Source of the DNA: Tetraselmis striata
Lineage: Eukaryota; Chlorophyta; Chlorodendrophyceae; Chlorodendrales; Chlorodendraceae
Direction of reading: 5' to 3'
Length of the DNA: 64,000 bases
Assembly: GCA_006384855.1 (NCBI GenBank)
Contig: VCJN01000080.1
Span: 1 to 64,000, forward strand
Every line of letters begins with the position of its first letter. The first letter of the stretch is position 1. The notes under the pieces were generated by a model. That model worked only from the letters and a program-made list of their open reading frames with translations, searched no databases and was not told the origin of the DNA. This document shows, one piece after another, positions 1 to 10,719 of this stretch. The position numbers and the translations under genes are program-made.

Positions 1-852
1 AGAGTGACTGTATATTATGTAGGAACATCCACCATTCCACGAGAGGAGTCCCGCGCCGGGACGGGCCTGCTAATATATATATCAACGCATAGCAAGCTGT
101 GTGTAGTTACTTAGCCTACATAGTTAGTAAGTCTATATACAGTACTCGTAATATAATGATATAATTTGTGGCCGGGCCCGGCCAAGTACCGCCAAAACCC
201 TACGAACTCCGCTCGCGGGCCCCCGGGGCCCCGGCCCCCGGCCCACCAGGACCCCACTCCCCCCCCGTCCCGCCACGCCGAGCCCCGACCCAGGCAGCCA
301 TTGAAGGGCGTAATAAAACCGATACACACCCGAAGCCTTTTGGCCCCCTTGAACACCCCTCTGAACACTAATTTGAACCCCCTGGATTTGTAAACTGGAC
401 TGCGCTTGGGGCCTACAGACCGAGCCCTCCGCCTGCAGACCCCTCCGTGCAGTCCAGTTGCATTGTCCAAGAGCACGCCGAGTACTTTCTGCTTTGCTGC
501 CCAGCGTCCCACCCCCCGGGCGCAGTCCAACTGCAGGTGGAGCAGGTAGTAGCGTTATGATGTTAAAGCGCCAGCTGGGCCGCGGGCGGGGGGGGGGGGG
601 GGGGGGGAGCAGCGTGATAAGCCGCGTACCGGGTAGCAAAACTAGCAACGTTGCAGCAGTCTTGTCGCAGCCTCGCAGCCCAGGGCCCGCCAGGCCCAGC
701 GGGTGTCGCAGCTCGCACACACAGCGATCTCTACGGGCCTACGAACAACAGTCATAACACGTTGGCGCAACCCCTCCCCCCCCCGCCCCCCCCCGCCTCT
801 AGCAGGCGACTTGTCGAAAGTAGACCGCCGCCACTCGATCGGCGCAGCGCGC
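1..852. other. Non-coding spacer with poly-G run
   Basis: No ORF here has a recognisable domain. The stretch is GC-rich with C-rich low complexity at 230-290, a run of about 20 G near 587-608 and C-rich runs at 775-800 just before the BED-finger ORF. Proline- or glycine-rich ORFs on both strands are products of these runs. Confidence 0.5.
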
Positions 853-2104
853 ATGGCGGGCGGTGGCGGCGGTCGCCCTGGGCGACTGGAGGATATTCGC
901 CACGATCCAGACACGAATCGGTGGCGCTGCCCCCACTGCCCTCACGAGTTTTCTCGCAGGGACAAGGTCGTGGATCATCTCAAGCTCAACAAGAATGGTA
1001 AGTTCAAGTGCAAGGAGAAAGCGCGCAAGGCCGAGGTGGCCAAGCGCAGTTTCTTGGCGAGCATGGAGGGTGACGAGATTCGTCGCGCGAGCAAGCAGGC
1101 TCGAGCAGGTGAGCCCTCCGAGCACTCTGCGCCCCAGGCCCGTCCGCATTCGCCGGAACCCACGCCCTCGGCGCCCATACCAGCCACTCAGTCGCCCGAC
1201 CGTACGCCGCGAGCCCCGGAACATGCAGCCGAGGGCGATGCTGAGGCTGCTGCCGGGCCCTCATCTACCGCTGGCGGAAGGAGTGGTGCTGAGCCAGCGC
1301 GGGCCGAGGCCGAAGGGCGCGATCTTACAGGCCGCCTGAAGGGAATCCTATCAGAAATTAAGGATGGGTTTCCGGGGTTGGCAAGCAGTGTTGCTGAGCA
1401 GGTAGTACGGCTTTTGAAAACGTCCACGAGTGCTTCAAATGACACTATCACATGTGCCTTATGCATCTTTTGAAGCGTTCCTTGATGGTCAAGTTGGCCC
1501 AAACTTACGCGCTATTCATGATTGGATGGTACAGAAAGGGCAGATTAAGCTTGCTGAGTTTGATGAGTGCTATTCCCAATGCAAAGCGCTTGCCTTGAAA
1601 ATGAATGCGGATGTTAAGGCCTTCAAATGTGAGCACCCTCAGGTGAAGCATAGGTGGCATGATGACAAGGATGGCTTGGAGACTGTGTCCGGAACAGTGA
1701 TACAGGCTGAGATCATGACTGTTCCGGCCTTTTACAAGTTGTGTCCTGGGTTCATGTACATGTATGTGCATTGTGTGCTTAAAATTTGCAATGAAGCTGT
1801 TGTCGAGGGCATGTGCAGTGTCGTTGCAAAGCATGCCACAGGTACCAGAGGGCTCATCTTTGACATGTATGCGAAGGAGAGCATCGTGGACTACAATGCT
1901 CCGCACCGTGCCCACAGCACCCCGTTCATCACCAAGGCCCTTGATCACTATTTTGGGCAGAAGACCTACCAGCGCGTCAAGCCTGTTGACAAGTGGCGCT
2001 TCTTGAGGACGGACAACAACTTGTGGCGGAATGCGTCGTTGCTCTCAGAGATGTTGACCAACCGCCTTACAGAGACATCGCGGTTGGAATTCATGAACCA
2101 TTGA
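853..2104 (+). pseudogene. BED/C2H2-finger transposon-like ORF, frameshifted
   Basis: Two overlapping reading frames make one apparent protein. The first (853-1473) starts MAGGGGGRPG and holds a zinc finger with CPHC followed by a histidine and a second Cys (residues about 27-54), then a Ser/Pro/Ala-rich linker. The second (open from before 1430 to 2104, another frame) is about 220 aa and includes VVEGMCSVV and FITKALDHYFG. That arrangement resembles the post-catalytic segments of plant- and alga-type hAT-like transposon proteins; this is recalled family resemblance and is weak. I found no GT-AG pair that joins the frames in phase, so a frameshift between about 1390 and 1470 is the simplest reading: a decayed copy or an assembly indel. 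No terminal inverted repeats were identified. Confidence 0.45.
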
Positions 2105-3411
2105 GTTAATTGGTAGTTTAACTTTTGGAGTTAGGGCGGGATAATCATGCACGCAATACCCTTGTTCAACCTGCCAGGCCGGGTTGTGGCCAGTTTTTTT
2201 TTAAACAACACGTATTTGGCTGAAAGCCCGAATTTAATGCCTTAATCTGCATTTTGGGATGCAGGATGGCGAATCTTAAAGCGAAAATGCTTGTTTGAGA
2301 CCGCACTTTCGAAAAATTTTCTGGGGGGGGGCCGGGGGCCCCCCCCCAGACCCCCCCCCCCCCCCCCCCCCCCCAACCCCCGCCCCAGGCGGGGGTTTTC
2401 GCCCCCGCCGCAGGCGGGGGTTCCTACATAATATACAACCCGGTGCCAGACCTACGACTGCAGTTGGCGCACGAGGTCAAGTGCTCGGGCGGCTTCGGCC
2501 GATGTCCCGGGGCGAACTGTTACAGGCACCGGCGGTCACTCAGCAGAAAATAGTCGCTAATCATCAAAATACCCGTATACTAGCGTGTGGGTCGACACTC
2601 GCGCTCCAACCAGTTCACTACCGGTAAAAATAACTGTACCAGGGCACCTGTGGCGTGATTTCATTGGCTTTAGGGAAAGCGTCCTTGATATATATAGTGT
2701 CCTCGCTGGTTGATCATAGCGACTATAATAATCGTCGTCGTGAAGAATGGTAGTAATGATTGCTCTTTTTATCATCAATGTCGTCCAGAAAAGAGGAATA
2801 AAAACACCGGTTTAATTAAGATTAGACATTGATGAAAATGGACCAAATTTACTACACCTATTTATACCGGTTATGACCGACAAATTGGTTTCGTCCACAG
2901 AACGCTGATTTATATAGCGAAATAATAGCGACTATGCAAATCATGCTCCGTAGATAGTCATGCGCGGTTGCTGGTATTTGAATTTTGAAAATTGGATTAG
3001 TCAGCCAGGTGCCCAGACCGCAAGGTAGCGACTTGCATCGCCTTCCGCCCGCTGCAGCGGGCCGTTGTCGAGACGTCGAGACGTCGACGCGTTGCTGACG
3101 TCGCAGGGGAGCAGTGCTGACAGCTGACGTGCTGAACTGCTGACCATAGTATGACCGGTCCATGAACGCGAGGGAACTCAGCGCCGACTTGCCTGTGCTG
3201 CGCTGACCCGAGGGCAACACCCGCATGCGTGCTGCTCACCTGAAGTCGTGTCCTGACCCCATAGCGACTACCGGTCAGCGACGCGCGCGCAATCCCTCGT
3301 GCGTCACCAGTACTGCCGTACAGGTTTCAGCTCAGCCAGGCGAGCCGCGGTGCAGCACGGCGCCCGCGCCTACCACAGCCACCTGGGAAGCAGTGGACCG
3401 CGCCAGTCGGC
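2105..3411. other. Spacer upstream of Psf3 with G/C runs
   Basis: It holds adjacent poly-G and poly-C runs at 2323-2374, an imperfect inverted GC-rich repeat at 2380-2420, a SINE fragment (2445-2530) and AT-richer sequence at 2650-2960. No coding region was recognised. The last few hundred bases presumably contain the promoter of the gene starting at 3412. Confidence 0.5.
2445..2530 (+). repeat. SINE body fragment
   Basis: This segment (CCTACGACTGCAGTTGGCGC, then a GGCTTCGGCCGATG block and a GGGGCGAACTGTTAC end) matches the body of the elements at 5830-6110 and, reversed, at 37245-37320. Only the 3' part of the SINE body is present; the tRNA-like head is missing. Confidence 0.6.
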
Positions 3412-5118
3412 ATGGCCTCTAGCGGCGCCGACTACTACGACTGCCAGGCCATCTTGGCGGAGGAGACGGTGCGCGGCTGCGCCTGCCTGCCTCCGCGGAC
3501 CCGCGCGTTGATGTCAAGCCGGCGCGCGCGAACGACTGACCGGCAACGCGCGCTTGCGCTATGTGTCTCGCGGCAGATGGTGCCGACGGATTTCCTGACC
3601 GGAGCGACAGGCGTGGGGCGGGCGCTGGACCCCAGCACCGACAGAGAGGACGTAAGGCAGCCGCTTCACCCACCCGCCGAACTGAACCAGTCTCTGGTGA
3701 AGTCGAAAGAGAGTGACTGGGAAGATATACAGCCACGGGGCGGGGGGGAGGGGGGTAGCAGAAGCAGGGATGGCGCCCAAGCCGGCAGCTGGGGGAAAGT
3801 CATGCTGACCTGCCATCCGGTTGCGCCCCGTCCCCAGCTGCAACGAGGGTCCAAGGTAGACATCCCGTTTTGGATGGTGAAGGGGCTGGCGGACCGGGGG
3901 ATGGCCAGCCTTCGGATGCCCAAGTGTTTCGGACCCAGGTGCGCCCCCCCCCCCCCCCCCCAAGGCTCCCCCTCGCACTGTCCTCTCCTGTCCTCTCCTG
4001 GCCACCTGCTGCGCGAGTCCCGGCCGGTGAGGGGTCTGAGAACAGCGGTGCTGCGCAGGCTGCGGAAGAAGGTAAAGGCGGGCGCGCAGTTTGTGGATCT
4101 CAGGAGCGCCTGCCCCCACTTTTACGAGCTGGGCATGATGCTCAACGACATGTGCGCCCCCCCCCCCCTCGGCCAGCTTCCCCCTCCCTCCTTCCCCTCG
4201 CCCTCGGCCTCGTGAAAGTGAGCAGCAGGGCAGGCTCGGATTATGATGAATCAAGATCGATGAATGACACCACATTTGCGTAGACCCAGGGAAAATTAGC
4301 GTAGCAGGCACAGTGCTCCAGAGGCTCTGCTCTTTCTCGCGTGGCCCGTCGTCTCAGGTAGTTTGGTCCAGCCCTGGTCCAGCGGCCGAAACACTCCCCA
4401 TGGGGTCCGGATAATCCCTGCCTGACTGACAGTCAGCGCCGGAGTTTGGCCGTTGTTAGCCGGCAGCGGCTGACGCACGCTCCCGCGCCGCAGAATCGTG
4501 GACGACGAGCTGCCGCAGTTCCTGATCAGCACCTTCCAGGTGCGCTACGCGGAGCTGCTGCTGTCCTCCCAGACGCACGACCCGCGCACCGCGGACCAGG
4601 AGCACATGCGCCTCAAGTCCAAGCTGACGGTGGAGGAGCGCCAGCGTGCGCCCCCTGGCCCCTAAGCCCCCCTCCAGGGTCAACACCGTTGCTGCCCCAT
4701 CCTGCACCTGCTGTACCCCGGCAGCAGGGGATGTCCGCGCGCCCTCCCCGCATCGCCCCACCCCGGAGGCTGACTCAATGCCGTGCTCGGCCACCCCGCG
4801 GGCAGTGTACGACGCGGGGTGCGCAGGCATGGCCGAGCTGGATCGCTGGCGGTACACGCACACGCTGGCCGGCACCAAGCGCAAGCTCCACATCGGCACG
4901 TGAGAGGGCGACGGCCAAGCCTGCAGACTGGGGTCCTACTCTCCACACCAGAGGCGAGGGCGCCCTGGGGGCGGCCGCCGCCGTCCGACCGGCGTAGTAG
5001 GCACGGCGGGCCAAGCACGTGTTCCTCCCTTCTGCCTTCGCAGCGCCCGCATTCCCCCTGCAGCAGCCTCATTGGCAGCGAGGATCCGCTGGACGAATGT
5101 AAACGGCGCAGCTTGTAG
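3412..5118 (+). CDS. PSF3: GINS complex subunit Psf3
   Basis: Psf3 is one of four GINS subunits; GINS joins Cdc45 and MCM2-7 in the CMG replicative helicase in the nucleus. Exons: 3412-3468, 3577-3651, 3838-3938, 4059-4151, 4494-4645, 4806-4899 and 5064-5118. All junctions are GT-AG and phases agree. The start MASSGADYYDCQAILAEE matches the Psf3 N-terminus (tyrosine followed by an I-L-x-E-E helix). Next come MVPTDFL, SKVDIPFWMVKGLADRG and MPKCFGPRLRKK, then VDLRSACPHFYELG, the most diagnostic block of the family, and the C-terminal helix VDDELPQFLISTFQVRYAEL. The product is about 190-210 aa; human and yeast proteins are 194-216. The end is uncertain: reading through the donor at 4900 gives a stop at 4903, while splicing to 5064 adds an acidic/basic tail ending at 5118. 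Introns 3 and 4 carry poly-C just after the donor. Confidence 0.88.
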
Positions 5119-5399
5119 GGGTGAGAACGGGCCCCCTCCCACCGAGAACGATGTAAATGTTCCACGGTGGCGCACCCAGCAGCCGCCACAATGTTTGCCG
5201 CTGTCCCGGGGGGCATGCTGGTATGTGTTGAATAGTGGTGAGGGTGTTGGGGAGCAGCACCCCTTCAACATGAATGCATGTAGTGGCTGGGACCAGACGG
5301 GCGGCACGCGGATGGCGTCAGCATCCTTCACAGCGCATTCCTGCCCCGGCGCCTCGACTCTCATTGCTCCCCGGCTCTGCTTCTCTTCAATGTGCCCCC

Positions 5400-5430
<31 letters not shown>

Positions 5431-5829
5431 ACCCCCGACCTCACCACATTGGGCCACGATGGTACGAGTACAGTGAGGATGGAGGCGGCGCTCATTGTCG
5501 CGCGGGCTTCAGGCAGCTTTTGAAGTTGCCTAAAATGCTGTGCTTAGCGGTAGTTTCTTGTTACTTGCGCTTTTTGTAATTCAAACGAGTACAGCCCTGG
5601 GTGGGCATCTGGGAGCGAAGCAGGGGGGGGGGGGGGGGGGGGGAGTCAGCAGCGCATGGGGCGCAAAGGTTGGTCCGCGCTGCCTGCTGCGTAGACGTGT
5701 GGTTGAGCAGAGGTGATGACTGTATCCAGCAACGGCTGCCGACGAGGTGATGACAACATTGCGAGTACGGGCAGGTCGACGCTGCCCCACCTGTGTCACA
5801 TCATGTGGAGACGAAACAGTAGCGGAACA
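5119..5829. other. Spacer with poly-C, CA and poly-G runs
   Basis: It contains a poly-C run running into a short (CA)n tract (about 5396-5432) and a poly-G run (about 5627-5643). No gene was recognised. Confidence 0.5.
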
Positions 5830-6250
5830 GAACGTACAATCCTTGTCCGCTCGGTCGAGCGGTGGTCATTAGCACAAGAGGTCCCGAGTTGGATTACCGG
5901 CCCTCCCAATTGACCCCGGCAGTATCGACCTGGAGTGTCCTAGGGTTCACCCGGTTGATGCATTAGCCCTTCATCGGGGGTTTGAATGCCGCAGCAACGG
6001 TCAAAGGGCTGTGCTAGGCCTACCTACCTACGACTGCAGTTGGCGCAAGAGGTCAGATTCTGGGGCAGCTTCGGCCGATGACCCGGGGCTGACTTGGCTT
6101 TTCTTGTGTAGCAGAACTACGGGTGCCGGCGCACCTACAAGAACCCCCTCAAACTGGGCTTGCTGGCAACATGCAATGAGGACGTTCGCTATACCGGCGT
6201 CTTGTTCTCGTCTGACGGCCGATGATAGGCAGGGCAGGTTTGTAATGCAG
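5830..6250 (+). repeat. tRNA-derived SINE, long copy
   Basis: The head at about 5848-5900 resembles a tRNA: an A-box-like GGTCGAGCGGTGGTC and a B-box/T-arm-like CCCGAGTTGGATTACCGG. It is followed by a body shared with 37245-37473 (reverse) and 2445-2530. From 6121 a hairpin GGGTGCCGGCGCACC begins a second module ending near GGCAGGGCAGG at 6240. That module recurs alone at 29200, 31368 (reverse), 7085 (reverse) and 32590 (reverse). Whether head, body and hairpin module are one composite element or two adjacent ones is not settled. A functional tRNA is unlikely because the arms do not pair well. Confidence 0.6.
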
Positions 6251-6565
6251 TTTTACCTGTAGCAGCGTCGAGACCCGTAATGCTCCATAGGCTCCATGCA
6301 ACCTACCTAGAAGCCTCCTTATGGGTTTTAAAGTGTGCTTATTTATAGGGTCCTGTAGGATGTTCTAACAGCGCTTACAGTTGTTACGCGGGTATAGGTA
6401 CTGTTCTTGCAAGGTGCGTCAGCACCGTACCGCCTGCTTCAGCGCAGATCAGGCGGGCTGACGGCAGCGGTGGCGATGTGGCACTATCCGCAAGGCGCTG
6501 ACGGACATGACCGCGACCCAGCAGTGTCCTACGCGGCGCACCGCCCGCAGCAGGCGCCTCATTCG

Positions 6566-9500
6566 TCACAGAAGCGCGCTCCCCTCATCCTCCTCTCGAC
6601 CCGTGGCGGCGGCGCCCTCATCGGGCGGCCGCCTGCTTGTCGTCTTCTCGAGGTCAAAGGGCGCCGTGCGCGTCGCGGCGAAGGCGGTCGCCAAGCCGAC
6701 AGCAGCGAGGGCGACGTTTATGGCGAATTGCGCGCTTGGTGGCACCCCGGCGCCGGCGCTATTGAGCTTCCACGACAGCGCGGAGCCGCCAGCCTGCACA
6801 GACTACGGGGTGGAAGAGGCAAGTTGGCGGTGTGTATATGTGTCTGTGTATATGTGTATGTGTGTGTGGGAAGGCGGGGAGGGGAGGGGGGAACATCAAC
6901 CACCCCATGATGTTTCATAGGGCAGGGTGCGGAATGTAGAAATGACGACTCTATTTGCGCCATCGATTCCTCAGATACATGTCGCATTCCGATGTCATCC
7001 CAAACATAGAAAACTAATTGTATTTTCCTTCTTCGCGAGGGGGTCAAAGCAAATACACGGGCCGGCGTGGTAGGAAGAACCTTCGCTACCTGCCAGAGGT
7101 CAAGCAAGTGCAGGCGAAAGAAGGGCGGAACTGCAGCGACTCTTTTATGTGTGGCATACGACCCCAATTTGAGGCTCACAGTAAAGGGATTAGAATATCG
7201 GTGCGCCGGCACCCGGATTAGTACACAGCAAACCCACAGCGTGGTTGTGATAGACAGCGGACAGCGCCGCCGATGCCTTCACGCCCCCCCCCCCCCCCCC
7301 CCCCCCCCCGCCCCACTGCAAGTCACCACAGCCGCACCTTAACGATGCCAGAGTAGCGCGCCAGCACGCCCGCGTCGTTGCTGCTCTGCCCGAGCACCCA
7401 AAACAGCCAGACCATGACCAGCGCGTCGCCCAGGCCTGCGCTCCCCACACACAAACACACACACATTCACAGCACGGCAATCGTCAGGTCCGGGTGCCCT
7501 GCCTGGCGGCACCAGAGGGCAGCATGGGATGGCACAACACGCACAGGCACGCCTGCATGGCAGTGCGGCGCGGCATCAAGACTGCTGTCCAGCGCTGGCT
7601 GGAGGCTATGCAGCGGTGACACAGCCGCTCCGATCTCTGCGCAGCATGGCCGGCTCAGCTTGGGGCGACCCGCTCGCTCGTTGCATGCCGGCCATTCCGG
7701 CTGCCCAGGAGCCCCATCCCGCATGCCGTGGACGGTGGGGGCATTAAATCGAGCGAGTGATGGGGGGAGGGAGTAGAGCACTCGGCACTCGGCAGCGTAT
7801 CGACTATTACATAAATATATATATACATAATATGTATACATATATTGTATTTTTCAATTATTGTATTTATTCATAATAACTACACACCTATACACTATTC
7901 ATCATAATATATGTGCATGTATTATACACCTACAATTATACATAGGTTTACTAAATACATTATAATAAGTATAATGTATGATGATATATGTTTTAACATC
8001 ATTATATATATTTTTAATGATATATAGAATGCATCTACACACCTATATACTACACATGATAATATATACCTATGTATTTATATCGTAAACACACCTTGGG
8101 TTTGCGCATAACTACTGCGTTCGACCCTTTCCCCCTTTACAAGTCCCTTCCTCTTAGAGGAAAATCCACGAAAAAGCCAAAATATCAGAACACGACATGC
8201 ACAAATCGACAAGATGTGGCGCAACTGTCATTTTTGGGGATGCGGGAACTCCATGAAAGGATGTTGCAGACGCTGTGGTCGGATGTGACTGTTTGTGCTT
8301 TATGGTTGTAGCACGGGGAGCAGAGAGGGTGGCGGGTGGGGCTGTCGCACCCCACAGGAGGTAGATCCCCGCAGCCGTGGCGTACCGCCCTCCGCCGGTG
8401 GCGACGTCTAGCTGGGCCGCCGCCCGCGGGGCCGCGCCCACCGCCGCCCCGGCCAGCAGCCAGGCCGCCAGCACGAGCGCCGCAATCGCCAGCAGCGAGG
8501 TCAGCGCGCGCCGCCGCGGACCCGGCGGCGGCGGCGCGGCGGGCTTGCGGCGGCGGCCGTCCAGCGCAGTGCCCAGCAGCGCCGCGCCCGCCATCTGGGA
8601 GGCCCAGTAGAAGGCGTTGTTCACGCCCTGGGCGCAGCGGGCGGGGGTCCGGGGCAGGGAGTGGAGCAGACCGGTGAGGGGGCGAAGCGGTGGAGCGACG
8701 CATCAATGCCGTCCCAACATAAGCAACAAATTCCATCGCTGGGGAGTGTGACATTCTTTATACTTTGTAATAGTCAAAAGTTCACACCAAGTTCAGAATC
8801 AATAATAACTTACAGGTGGACGTTGACCAGGAATTGCAACACCGGGGGAGGGAGTGGTGGTGGTGGGGGGGGGGGGGGGGGGGGGGGGGGGTTCCTTAGA
8901 GGTAATGACATCATTTGCACAAAATGTGGTCATACCCCTTAATATGAGCAACCACCTCATGAACAATGGCACCTCTTTCAATTAAAAGTCACGCGGGCGG
9001 AAAGATGAAGGACGCATATGACATCTGTGACTTTGAAGTTTGCAATGTCAGGACTTTAGCCTTTGACTTTTGAGGCGAGGTGGGCGGCGGCGGTCACGTG
9101 ACGCACCTGCGAGCGCACGCTGAAGAGGGTGTGGTTGTAGCAGCTGAACTGGTAGGTGTAGAACCAGTTGGAGTACAGCGCGAGCGGCATCAGCAGCAGC
9201 AGCCAGGGCTGCGCCGCGGCGCGCGCGATCAGCTTCGCCTCCTCGAGCGCCGCGCCGCGCGGCCCGCCGGTGTGCCGGCGCTGTGCGGCTACGGCGATCT
9301 GTGGGGCGCAGCGTCGTGTGAGCCAGGCCGCGTGACGCCGCGGGCAGCGAGGTTTATGTGATCATGCGGGAGGTGGGTGGGTGGGTGGGTGGGTGCTCCC
9401 TGCCTGCACGTGGCTGCCGTCGGGCCGGACCACGGTCGCCGGGTCCGCCAGCAGCAACGCCAGCAGCGAGCCGCAGGCCATGACGGCGAGGAACCCCGCG

Positions 9501-10659
9501 TAGGTGCGCCCGGAGGCGGCGGGCGCATCGGACGACCAGTTGGTGACGGCGGTCAGCACGCCGCCGAAGACGGCCCCGAGATTGAAGATGAGCCAGAAAA
9601 TGGCAAGGAACCAGCCCTGACAGGGCGAGGCGGCGCATGCAGGAGCGCCTCAGCCCAGGACATGCACCCACTCGCGCATACCTACACTCCCCCCTCCCCC
9701 CCCCCCCCCCCCCTCCTCCCACCCACCAACACACACACAGACAGACACACACACACAGCGGCACAGGTCCAAAGCAATGCATGCTCAGGTGGTTCAGTAC
9801 ACCATATAAGCAGCCATTCCACGCAAAGTACATTAATCCCCCCTCCCCCCACATACACACAACACTACACTGCACACATACACAGCAGGGAGCGGAGGCA
9901 CCTTGGTATCAGCTGAGGGGTACGCCATGACGAGTTGCCCCTGGACGTGCACACATGCCAGACCGGCTATCAGCCACTGCGAATAACAAGGCATGCCGTG
10001 AGGTGGGAAGGGGGTGAGGGATAATGCGGCCCGCGAACCTGCGCTGTCCACAGCAAGCCGGCCGACAGGCCGTTGATGGCGCCGCAAGCCACCACCACCC
10101 ACTCCCCCACGCGGCCCTGCTGGTACGCCACGATAGCCACCACGAAGACGGCGTAGCCCAGCGTGCCGCCAAAGAGCGCCAGCCGCGGGCCCAGCTGCCG
10201 ACACGCCACGGGCGCCGCGAGGCTGGAGGCCACAAACACGGCATACAGGGCGGCGGTGCTGTTGGCGACCACGCTCTGGTCGGACAGCCCGCCCCCCATG
10301 CTGGCCAGCGCGTTGAACATCCCGGGGCAGCAGAAGCAGACGAGCGCCAGCAGCACCACCTGCGGGAATCGCGCGTGACTGGGTAAGATGTCTCCTCCGT
10401 CTCGCGTACCAAGCTTTCTTATTGCAGCGAGGGCTACTGTCCTGTCCCACGACTGCAGCAAAAGACAAGCACGGGGGTATCGGGCGCTTGCCTGCACGCG
10501 TGCCTGCCGCCACGCCGCCACGTCGCTCACGGTCGGGCGAGGCGCCCCATCAGGAAGCGACGCCGCCACGCCCACCGCCACCTCCGTCGTCGTGCCTTCC
10601 AGCCCGACCACTGCGTCCATCGTGCCCGACGCCTCCGCGAGCGGCGAGCGGCTTCGCAT
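6566..10659 (-). CDS. Unc93-like MFS membrane protein
   Basis: Eight exons read on the minus strand: 10659-10498, 10359-10039, 9940-9902, 9616-9410, 9298-9107, 8627-8351, 7435-7338 and 6802-6566. Every junction is GT-AG in phase and the product is 510 aa. It is hydrophobic with about 11-12 membrane segments. Signatures of the UNC-93/DUF895 branch of the major facilitator fold appear in order: CCPGMFNALASMGGG (TM1), GLSAGLLWTAQ, a short GQLVMAYPSADTK loop, FWLIFNLGAVFGGVL, VNNAFYWASQMAGALLG-like, and YLLWGLGDALVMVW. The C-terminus is hydrophilic and acidic. Members sit in membranes as ion- or solute-linked transporters or chaperones; the substrate cannot be told from sequence. A second ATG at 10620 would give 497 aa. 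A 32-nt poly-C run lies 10 bp upstream of the first ATG, and several introns carry long G/C runs or repeats. Confidence 0.85.
7085..7215 (-). repeat. Hairpin-tailed repeat module
   Basis: Read on the minus strand it starts with the hairpin GGGTGCCGGCGCACC, then GAGCCTCAAATTGGGG, and ends at a CTCTGGCAGG block. It matches the modules at 6121-6245, 29200-29310 and 31368-31500. It lies inside the last intron of the Unc93-like gene. Confidence 0.55.
7795..8095. repeat. AT-rich intronic simple sequence
   Basis: About 300 bp of almost pure A/T with TATATA and ATAATATAT repeats in the intron between exons 6 and 7 of the Unc93-like gene. The contrast with the GC-rich exons is sharp. Confidence 0.7.
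8865..8891. repeat. Poly-G run, 27 nt
   Basis: Uninterrupted G tract in an intron of the minus-strand Unc93-like gene (poly-C in the transcript). Confidence 0.9.
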
Positions 10660-10667
10660 CGGCGGTC

Positions 10668-10668
<1 letters not shown>

Positions 10669-10700
<32 letters not shown>
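10669..10700. repeat. Poly-C run, 32 nt
   Basis: One of the two longest homopolymers in the window, 10 bp upstream of the first ATG of the Unc93-like gene, so it is a poly-G run in the sense strand of its 5' leader or promoter. Confidence 0.9.
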
Positions 10701-10704
<4 letters not shown>

Positions 10705-10719
10705 GCGCGCGCGCTAGGC

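Noticed and set aside
4456-5457. Minus-strand ORFs of 147-178 aa over the Psf3 exons
   Set aside because: They are antisense shadows of GC-rich exons and C-runs.
5848-5925. Functional tRNA gene
   Set aside because: A- and B-box-like motifs are present, but acceptor and anticodon stems do not pair convincingly and the sequence continues into a repeat body; it is a SINE head.
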